From the NCBI GenBank assembly GCA_003557605.1, contig PWNW01000249.1:1-6513 (forward strand): 6,513 nucleotides of DNA, in the 5' to 3' direction. Below, piece by piece: positions 1 to 4,740 of the stretch (positions are counted from its first letter, which is position 1; the number at the start of each line of letters is the position of its first letter). Made by a program: the position numbers and the translations under genes. The notes under the pieces were generated by a model. That model made no database searches and was not told the origin of the DNA. It saw only the letters and a program-made list of their open reading frames with translations. The stretch is from Spirochaetaceae bacterium (lineage in GTDB: Bacteria > Spirochaetota > Spirochaetia > PWKH01).

Positions 1-1140
1 AGCCATGGCATCCTTGATCTCCTCCCGCTCAAAGAACCGCAGAGCCCCGACAATCTTGTAGGGAATGTTCTCCCGGAGAAGCACCGTTTCAAAAGCAGCT
101 GACTGGGCATTGGTGCGGTAAAGAATCGCTGCCCCTTCACCGGTTCCCCAACGACGTATCATGGATGCGCAGAACTCAGCCTCTGCAGTATGACTTTCGG
201 CAAAGACCAGCTGGGCCTTTGCGCCCATGGGGCGGCGGCTCCAGAGCTGCTTTTCGTGGCGTGAAGCATTTCGCTTCACCACCTCGGAGGCAATGGCTAA
301 AATCCTTCCCGTGGAACGGTAGTTCTCCTCAAGCTTGACAATCCTGGTCCCGGGAAAGGTGTCGGGGAAGCGGAGGATGTTTCTCACCTCCGCTCCCCTG
401 AACCGGTATATGGACTGGTCGTCATCACCCACAACGCACAGGTGGGTCCCTTCCCGGCAGAGCATCCGCAGCAGTTCAAACTGCGCAGTATTGGTGTCCT
501 GGTATTCGTCCACCAGCACGGTGCTGAACCGCTGACAAAAGCGATTGAGCACGTCGGGGGATTTGAGGAACAGTTCTATGACCCGGGTGATCAGGTCGCC
601 GAAATCTGCATTCCCCATCTCTTCCAGTCGGCCCTGATACCTACGGTACATCTCCTCTATCCTGGGATCACGGGTTACGGACTCTACAGCCTCTCCCGGT
701 CCAATGCACTGGTCCTTCAGCCTGCTGATGGTTTTCATGAAGGGCACTAGGTCCTTGCGCTTGTATTCAGGATAAAGCCCGTGAAGCAGGGTCAGGGAAT
801 CCTCCTCATCATAGATGACGAAGTCCCGGTTCAGGCCCAGCACATCCCCATGACGTCTCAGCACCCAGGCGCCGAAGGAATGGAAGGTTTTCATCACCAC
901 CCTGGAGGCCTGCACCGGGTCAATCATCATTGACAGCCTGCTTCTCATCTCATCGGCGGCTTTGTTGGTGAAGGTCACCGCAAGTATGGAAGCCGGATCC
1001 TGATAAAGCCGGGTGATGTTCCAGGCAATCTTTCCGGTGATCACCCGGGTTTTTCCTGACCCTGCACCGGCAAGCACCAGCAGCGGGCCCTCATGGGTCT
1101 GTACCGCCTCCATCTGCTGTTCATTGAACTCCTCAGTCAT
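1..1140 (-). CDS. uvrD: UvrD/PcrA/Rep-family superfamily 1A DNA helicase, N-terminal 380 residues (C-terminal part outside window)
   Basis: ATP-dependent 3'-5' DNA helicase of the UvrD/PcrA/Rep family, which acts in DNA repair and in clearing replication obstacles. The reverse complement from the ATG at 1140 is open for 380 codons to the window edge, with no stop. The helicase motifs come in order: Q-motif (FNEQQMEAV, about 5-13), Walker A AGAGSGKT (24-31), motif Ia VTFTNKAADEM (55-65), TFHSFG (85-90), Walker B/DEXQD VDEYQDTN (210-217), motif III GDDDQSIYRFRGA (238-250), motif IV ENYRS (272-276) and ILYRTNAQS (about 339-347). The visible end, RFFEREEIKDAMA, matches the UvrD/PcrA segment entering domain 2A. 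Family members are usually about 650-750 residues, so roughly half is visible. The start overlaps the rimO stop by 8 nt, and AGGAGGGG lies just upstream, which suggests translational coupling. UvrD, PcrA and Rep cannot be told apart firmly from this half. Confidence 0.95.
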   Translation of the reverse strand, partial: MTEEFNEQQMEAVQTHEGPLLVLAGAGSGKTRVITGKIAWNITRLYQDPASILAVTFTNKAADEMRSRLSMMIDPVQASRVVMKTFHSFGAWVLRRHGDVLGLNRDFVIYDEEDSLTLLHGLYPEYKRKDLVPFMKTISRLKDQCIGPGEAVESVTRDPRIEEMYRRYQGRLEEMGNADFGDLITRVIELFLKSPDVLNRFCQRFSTVLVDEYQDTNTAQFELLRMLCREGTHLCVVGDDDQSIYRFRGAEVRNILRFPDTFPGTRIVKLEENYRSTGRILAIASEVVKRNASRHEKQLWSRRPMGAKAQLVFAESHTAEAEFCASMIRRWGTGEGAAILYRTNAQSAAFETVLLRENIPYKIVGALRFFEREEIKDAMA

Positions 1141-2470
1141 CCTGCCCCTCCTGCGGCACGGCCTCCAGATCAATGCCGTTCCGCTTCACGATATTGCAGG
1201 GCACGACGGTGCCTGCTGACAGTCCCGCACCACGGACCACCACTGAGCCGTCAACCTCGGGAGCCTGGGGAAACCCTCTGCCGATAGCCAGGTCCTCCTG
1301 GGCAATGACCTCCTCGATCAGGATGTCCATGGATCGTCCTACCCACCGGTCAAGCCGGGACTCGGAGATGCCGGTAACCAGCTCCCTGAGCCGGTTTGAG
1401 CGTTCCTCAAAGACCCGCAGGAGCTTCCGGTGCTCCCCGGCCTTCCGGTCGCCGTATGCAGGGGTCCCTTCCTCCCGGGAATAGGCGAATACCCCTGCCC
1501 AGTCAAGCTGCGCCGCCTCGGCAAACCGCATCAGTTCATCGAATTCCCGCTCCCCCTCTCCCGGAAATCCCACCATAAACGTCGACCTGATGACGCTGTC
1601 GGCACAGCGGGAACGAATGGTGTCAATCAGGGAGAGGTAGGCGTCCGCATCCCCTTTCCTGCCCATCCCGCGAAGCACATCAGCTGAAGCATGCTGAAGG
1701 GGGATATCGAAATAGGGAAGCAGCTTCTCCTCTGTATTTGCCAGATTTGCCAGCTCCATCGGGAAATAGTCGGGATGTATGTAGAGCATCCTGATTCGGA
1801 ACTCCCCGTCCAGGGCAAGCAGCTTTTCCAGCAGTTCCAGAAACCGGGAGGGACCGGACTCGGTGCCGAAGGCGGCCAGGTCCTGGGCAACCAGGTTCAC
1901 CTCATAGATCCCCCGGTCCAGGGCCAGGCGAAATTCCTTCACCACGTCGGAAACAGCCTTGCTTCTAAGGTCCCCTCGTATCAGGGGGATTGCGCAGTAC
2001 CGGCACCGGTGGCTGCACCCCTCTGAAAGCTTCAGGTAGGTGCTGCCGGGAAAGGAGAAGCGGTGGTCCCGGTCAACGGAAAGTTCCCGGTAGGTCTTGG
2101 GCAGATCCACAGCCCTTTGCTGGGCCATTACTGCATCTGCGGCCTGGAGGACCCCTGAAAGGTCCCGGTTCCCGAAGAATCCGTCGGCTTCAAAGAGGTC
2201 CTCTGCTATCAGCTCGGCATACCGCTCTGAGAGACAGCCGGTCATCATTACCTTGGCATCGGGAAAGCTGCTGCGAAGGGACAGCAGGGCGGTGATAGAC
2301 TCCTCCCGGGCGCTTTCGATGAATCCGCAGGTGTTCACCAGAATCAAGTCCGCCTGTTCAGGGTTCTCGGTATGGGCCCACCTGCCGCTTTCGGTCAGCA
2401 GGGCAAGCATCACCTCGGCATCCACCTGGTTTTTAGCACATCCGAGGTTTTCAATATAGACATAATTCAT
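1133..2470 (-). CDS. rimO: Ribosomal protein S12 methylthiotransferase RimO (radical SAM)
   Basis: Cytoplasmic radical-SAM enzyme that adds a methylthio group to a conserved Asp of ribosomal protein S12. The 445-residue length is typical of the family. The N-terminal UPF0004 domain carries three cluster cysteines: LGCAKNQVDAE (C11), NTCGF (C48) and TGCLSERY (C79). The radical SAM site is EGCSHRCRYCAIP (C152, C156, C159, the CxxxCxxC motif). IPLQHAS and FMVGFPGE follow, as expected for methylthiotransferases. A C-terminal TRAM domain begins near residue 373. LGCAKN rather than the MiaB-type GCQMN points to RimO over MiaB. I chose the ATG at 2470 because it places the first motif where the family has it, and GGAG (2481-2484) lies 10 nt upstream. 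A TTG at 2506 would add 12 residues and overlap the upstream stop by 4 nt, but has no Shine-Dalgarno sequence. It is the second gene of a likely three-gene operon. Confidence 0.95.
   Translation of the reverse strand: MNYVYIENLGCAKNQVDAEVMLALLTESGRWAHTENPEQADLILVNTCGFIESAREESITALLSLRSSFPDAKVMMTGCLSERYAELIAEDLFEADGFFGNRDLSGVLQAADAVMAQQRAVDLPKTYRELSVDRDHRFSFPGSTYLKLSEGCSHRCRYCAIPLIRGDLRSKAVSDVVKEFRLALDRGIYEVNLVAQDLAAFGTESGPSRFLELLEKLLALDGEFRIRMLYIHPDYFPMELANLANTEEKLLPYFDIPLQHASADVLRGMGRKGDADAYLSLIDTIRSRCADSVIRSTFMVGFPGEGEREFDELMRFAEAAQLDWAGVFAYSREEGTPAYGDRKAGEHRKLLRVFEERSNRLRELVTGISESRLDRWVGRSMDILIEEVIAQEDLAIGRGFPQAPEVDGSVVVRGAGLSAGTVVPCNIVKRNGIDLEAVPQEGQDD
1145..1152 (-). promoter_or_regulatory. 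Shine-Dalgarno of the helicase gene, inside rimO
   Basis: On the minus strand AGGAGGGG ends 4 nt before the ATG at 1140 (6 nt if only the AGGAGG core is counted). It lies within the last codons of rimO. This fixes the helicase start and indicates that ribosomes finishing rimO can reinitiate here. Confidence 0.75.
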
Positions 2471-2502
2471 ACCCGTAAGTCTCCACACCTCGCAGAGGTC
2501 TG

Positions 2503-3030
2503 TCAATGGCCGAGGGGAAGGTTCTCTGTTTTCAGGGGGATGCCTAGATGATCTGCGGCAGCCCGGGCAGCTTCTTCGGTCTGCCCCGCCGAGCGCCGCT
2601 GCGATATCTGCTCTATAACCACCGGATCTCCCTGCTTCATGACCAGCTGCAGGGAGAGATGAACGTTCCTGGAACCCCCCTTGAGACCGAATGATGACAG
2701 CCCCCCTTTCCTGAACTGCCTGAGCAGCAGGTGGTCAGCATCATCAAGGGAATATTCATGGGTCTTTGCCAGCACCAGGACCCCGTAGCGGTGCAGGATG
2801 CGCCTTTCAGGAAGAATAAACTGCCATTTTTCTTCATAGAGGGCCGCAAATATGCAGAAATAGGAAAAAAGCATAGGAAAACTGAACCAGGAAAACGGGA
2901 CTTGACTGCCGGAAAGATAGGTGCCGGTGAAGATCACCAGGCCGAAAATGCCGAAGGCAGCACGATACCAGGGGGCAGTCCCGTAGATCAATGTGCCCCT
3001 GCCGGCTGTTTTTAGGAAAAGTTTGACCAT
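2503..3030 (-). CDS. Small membrane protein with two transmembrane helices and a cytosolic-type C-terminal domain, function unknown
   Basis: I do not recognise a characterised family. The 175-residue product has two hydrophobic segments, about 22-40 (starting YRAAFGIFGLVIF) and about 47-65 (FSWFSFPMLFSYFCIFAAL), joined by a short loop. No signal peptidase site is visible. Residues 66-175 are soluble. The pattern of short strands (FILPERRILHRYGVLVLAKTH), a mid-domain acidic turn (SLDDADHLLL) and a final Ala-rich helix (EEAARAAADHLGIPL) recalls bacterial membrane-anchored PH-like domains; this is inference only. I chose the ATG at 3030, which begins MVKLFLK just before the first helix and has AAGG followed by a G run upstream. 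An in-frame GTG at 3078 would add 16 residues. It is the first gene of the operon with rimO (32-nt gap) and the helicase. That neighbourhood does not reveal its job. Confidence 0.75.
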   Translation of the reverse strand: MVKLFLKTAGRGTLIYGTAPWYRAAFGIFGLVIFTGTYLSGSQVPFSWFSFPMLFSYFCIFAALYEEKWQFILPERRILHRYGVLVLAKTHEYSLDDADHLLLRQFRKGGLSSFGLKGGSRNVHLSLQLVMKQGDPVVIEQISQRRSAGQTEEAARAAADHLGIPLKTENLPLGH

Positions 3031-3031
3031 A

Positions 3032-3039
3032 CCCCCCCC
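3032..3039 (-). repeat. G8 homopolymer run at the translation start of the membrane-protein gene
   Basis: The minus strand reads AAAAGGGGGGGGTATG, with eight consecutive G one base before the chosen ATG at 3030. The run overlaps the only Shine-Dalgarno-like sequence. If translation began at the upstream in-frame GTG (3078), the run would be coding, as three Gly codons, and length changes would shift the frame. Confidence 0.9.
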
Positions 3040-3135
3040 TTTTAATACAGTTCTCTCTGAAAAAATATTTGTTTGCACCTTGCGTAATTCACATATATAT
3101 CATAATCTATAGCTTAAGGAAATTAAAATACTTTT

Positions 3136-3142
3136 AAGGAGA
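3136..3142 (+). promoter_or_regulatory. Shine-Dalgarno of the OppA-like lipoprotein gene
   Basis: AAGGAGA lies 8 nt upstream of the ATG at 3151, and that ATG is followed at once by a standard Lys-Lys signal peptide start. The two agree on the start codon. Confidence 0.85.
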
Positions 3143-3150
3143 CAGAAGAT

Positions 3151-4389
3151 ATGAAGAAACTTTTGACTGTACTTTTCTGTGTCATACTTGTTACGGGTCT
3201 CATCCTCACCACATCCTGCAGAAGAGAAGAACCGGCACCAGTTCCGCCTCCAGTAGTTGAACCGGAACCAGTTCCTGAGCCTCCAGTACCGGAACCGGTA
3301 CCTGAGCCGGAACCAGAACCGGAACCAGTTCCTGTTGTAGAACCTCCGGTTGATATGACCCGTGAACGGGCTGCTGACCCTGATCGGCCTGACCAGAGGA
3401 CAGGCGGTGATTTCTATATCGCTGTCGGGGAAGAACCCGGGACATTGGATCCTCATCTGGCAGCCAGTCCTTCCGAACAGCAGCTGAGTATGGCGTTGTT
3501 TGAAGGCCTTCTTGCATTCGATCCTATGAACGGACGTGCCGTAGGCGGACTTGCTGAATCCTGGACCGTAAGTCCCGACGGGCTGGAGTATACCTTCACC
3601 CTCCGTGAAGCCAAGTGGAGCGACGGCGAAGCGATCACCGCCCAGACCGTAGTGGACTCCTGGATGCGGGCCATGAACCCGGCAACCAGATCTCCCTTTG
3701 CCTGGTACTATGCGGTTATTGAAGGTGCTGAAGCATACCTGACCGGAGAAGCGGGACCTGATGCAGTGCAGATTGAAGCTGTTGACGAGAAAACCTTCAG
3801 TATGACCCTGATTGGAGATGTTCCAGCAGTGGTTGAAGGACTTGCCGCACCGGCTTTTGCGGTCATCCCCGTTCATGCCATCGAAACCCATGGCGCCGGA
3901 TGGAGCATGCCCGACAGAGTTGTGGTCAACGGAGCCTTCAAGATTGAAATGTGGGCACCCGGTGATTTTATCGCACTGACTCCCAATTCACATTACTGGG
4001 ATGCTGAGAACGTATTTCTTGATGCAGTAGTGTACTTCCCGGTAGCTGATGCTGCAGAGGCATTTGAAATGTACGATTTCGGCGAGGTTGACTGGATCAG
4101 TGCAGTTCCTGCAGACAGACTTCCCCGGGTTCGCGGCCGTGAAGACTTCCATCAGGTTCCGGCAATTGCCGCTGAATTTGAAGCTCTGATCAATGAAGCT
4201 GCGGGACTGGAAGGCGAAGCCCGAGTTGAGGCACTGCAGAAAGCCGATGCACTCTTTGAAGCACTTGTTGCAGGCACAACACCGGACTTTTCCTACTATA
4301 TCAGGAACATGATTGACACCTCCGTATGGGGAGGCTGGTTTCCCAATGTAATGGGATTTCATCCTGTGAAAGATTTATATCTTAAGTAA
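3151..4389 (+). CDS. OppA-type (SBP_bac_5) peptide-binding lipoprotein with Pro/Glu spacer, lacking most of one ligand-binding lobe
   Basis: Extracytoplasmic solute-binding protein of the oligopeptide ABC transporter type, 412 residues. The signal peptide (KKLLTVLFCVILVTGLILTTSC) has a relaxed lipobox, so Cys23 is the likely lipidated residue. Residues 26-68 form a Pro/Glu/Val spacer. Family features follow: GTLDPHLAAS (97-106), LFEGLLAFDP (116-125), LAESWTVSPDGLEYTFTLR (134-152), KWSDGEAITAQTVVDSW (155-171), VVVNGAFKIEMW (257-268) and HYWDAENVFLDAVVYFPV (281-298). From about residue 341 the sequence passes straight from the segment before the usual TYYY-IN motif to the C-terminal part (EFEALINEAA, then RNMIDTSVWGGWFPNV and HPVKDLYLK). 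By my recollection of E. coli OppA, about 170-180 residues are absent, including the RVRxAL helix and the WCADYNEP region. The reading frame is intact, so this is an in-frame deletion or a natural short form. No permease or ATPase genes are nearby; the gene is alone between a divergent promoter region and a terminator. Peptide binding should not be assumed. Confidence 0.88.
   Translation: MKKLLTVLFCVILVTGLILTTSCRREEPAPVPPPVVEPEPVPEPPVPEPVPEPEPEPEPVPVVEPPVDMTRERAADPDRPDQRTGGDFYIAVGEEPGTLDPHLAASPSEQQLSMALFEGLLAFDPMNGRAVGGLAESWTVSPDGLEYTFTLREAKWSDGEAITAQTVVDSWMRAMNPATRSPFAWYYAVIEGAEAYLTGEAGPDAVQIEAVDEKTFSMTLIGDVPAVVEGLAAPAFAVIPVHAIETHGAGWSMPDRVVVNGAFKIEMWAPGDFIALTPNSHYWDAENVFLDAVVYFPVADAAEAFEMYDFGEVDWISAVPADRLPRVRGREDFHQVPAIAAEFEALINEAAGLEGEARVEALQKADALFEALVAGTTPDFSYYIRNMIDTSVWGGWFPNVMGFHPVKDLYLK
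3228..3357 (+). repeat. Degenerate in-gene repeat encoding a Pro/Glu/Val spacer
   Basis: Codons 26-68 of the lipoprotein gene encode an irregular PEPVPEP-like array, built from degenerate GAACCG/GAACCA/CCTGAG hexamers. A perfect 19-bp direct repeat, GAACCGGAACCAGTTCCTG, occurs at 3259-3277 and 3316-3334. The copies are 57 bp (19 codons) apart, so recombination between them would keep the frame. A GTACCGG-AA-CCGGTAC palindrome lies at 3286-3301. Confidence 0.85.
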
Positions 4390-4414
4390 CAAGAAAAGAC
4401 ACATCAAACATACA

Positions 4415-4446
4415 GCAGCCCCGGGCTACCGGGGCTGCATTCTTTT
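4415..4446 (+). terminator. Intrinsic terminator of the OppA-like lipoprotein gene
   Basis: A perfect 10-bp G+C-rich stem, GCAGCCCCGG (4415-4424) and CCGGGGCTGC (4429-4438), closes on a 4-nt loop and is followed by ATTCTTTT. It begins 25 nt after the stop codon. On the opposite strand the hairpin would also lie past the end of the Asp-rich microgene, but the U tract there is poor, so bidirectional use is only possible. Confidence 0.88.
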
Positions 4447-4464
4447 GCGGAGATTCAGCGCTGA

Positions 4465-4620
4465 TCAGCCTTCCCATTCATACTCATCGTCGTAGTCGTC
4501 GTCATCAAAGTCGTCATCGTCTTCATAGTCATCATCATCATCTAGCAGGTCATCATCAGGATCATCATCCCAGCCAAAATCATCATCCGGGCCCAGAAAG
4601 GCTCTGTCTACATCATCCAT
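4465..4620 (-). CDS. Hyperacidic Asp-rich microprotein, 51 residues, function unknown
   Basis: A short gene read on the minus strand from the ATG at 4620 to the TGA at 4465-4467. The product starts MDDVDRAFLGPDDDFGW and continues as Asp runs broken by aromatic residues, ending DEYEWEG. It contains 27 Asp, 4 Glu and a single basic residue (Arg6), for a predicted net charge near -30. Phe8, Phe15, Trp17, Tyr32, Phe38, Tyr43, Tyr47 and Trp49 are spread through it. There is no signal peptide or membrane segment. AGGAGG lies 6 nt upstream of the ATG, and an extended -10 sequence lies about 35 nt upstream. GAT (17) and GAC (10) are mixed, which argues against a recent triplet expansion. It lies between ilvB and the convergent lipoprotein gene. 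I do not know its function; a partner for basic proteins, a cation binder or a nucleic-acid mimic are all conceivable. A non-coding triplet repeat cannot be fully excluded. Confidence 0.7.
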   Translation of the reverse strand: MDDVDRAFLGPDDDFGWDDDPDDDLLDDDDDYEDDDDFDDDDYDDEYEWEG

Positions 4621-4626
4621 TCACTC

Positions 4627-4632
4627 CCTCCT
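4627..4632 (-). promoter_or_regulatory. Shine-Dalgarno of the Asp-rich microprotein gene
   Basis: On the minus strand AGGAGG (within CAGGAGGGAG) sits 6 nt before the ATG at 4620. This near-perfect site is the main reason for believing that the short open frame is translated. Confidence 0.75.
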
Positions 4633-4653
4633 GACGGTTCATTGGATACGCAA

Positions 4654-4662
4654 ATTGTACCA
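4654..4662 (-). promoter_or_regulatory. Extended -10 promoter element for the Asp-rich microprotein gene
   Basis: The minus strand reads TGG-TACAAT, matching an extended -10 box (TGnTATAAT) at all but one position, downstream of a T-rich stretch. No clear TTGACA box lies 17 nt upstream. Transcription would begin near 4647, giving a leader of about 27 nt that carries the Shine-Dalgarno sequence. Confidence 0.45.
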
Positions 4663-4707
4663 CTAGTTCAGAAAAAAACCAGAGAAAAAATGACCAATAT
4701 ATTGAGA

Positions 4708-4732
4708 ACATCCCGCCGAATCGGCGGGATGT
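4708..4732 (-). terminator. Hairpin after ilvB, probable terminator of the ilvD-ilvB transcript
   Basis: A perfect 11-bp stem (ACATCCCGCCG and CGGCGGGATGT) with a 3-nt loop begins 8 nt after the ilvB stop. On the minus strand it is followed by TCTCAATATATT rather than a clean U run; a T6 run comes about 17 nt later. It may be a weak intrinsic terminator or a 3'-end stabilising hairpin. Confidence 0.6.
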
Positions 4733-4740
4733 CTGAAGCT

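Larger units (their letters stand above)
3031..3150. promoter_or_regulatory. AT-rich divergent intergenic region with promoters for both flanking transcription units
   Basis: These 120 bp separate the divergent membrane-protein/rimO/helicase operon and the lipoprotein gene, so both promoters should lie here. On the plus strand, TTGCAC (3073-3078) or TTGCGT (3080-3085) could be a -35 box. TATCAT (3098-3103), CATAAT (3101-3106) and TAATCT (3103-3108) are possible -10 boxes. TTGCGT with TAATCT has 17-bp spacing; TTGCAC with TATCAT has 19. On the minus strand only a TATGAT-like -10 within the same AT stretch is visible, without a good -35. The region certainly divides two transcription units; the exact hexamers are uncertain. 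Confidence 0.5.

Noticed and set aside
442..750. Plus-strand open frame of 102 codons at the left end
   Set aside because: It is antisense to the helicase gene, whose motifs cover the same bases.
3286..3301. GTACCGG-AA-CCGGTAC palindrome as an operator or terminator
   Set aside because: It lies within the Pro/Glu-coding repeat and follows from the GAACCG/GGTACC codon composition. It is not followed by a U tract.
3100..3891. Long minus-strand open frame (263 codons) opposite the lipoprotein gene
   Set aside because: It lies antisense to a clearly recognisable OppA-type gene, and its translation is low-complexity (an Arg/Phe/Trp/Tyr-rich stretch opposite the Pro/Glu repeats) with no family features. 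It is a shadow frame.
3151..4389. Lipoprotein gene as a pseudogene
   Set aside because: The start, signal peptide, reading frame, C-terminus and terminator are all intact. An in-frame short form is a better description than a decayed gene, though an assembly join at the junction is not excluded.
4480..4615. ATC/GTC triplet tract read as a microsatellite or non-coding repeat
   Set aside because: The triplets are mixed and interrupted by codons for Phe, Trp, Tyr, Leu and Pro. They lie in one open frame with a strong ribosome site, so a short coding sequence explains them better.
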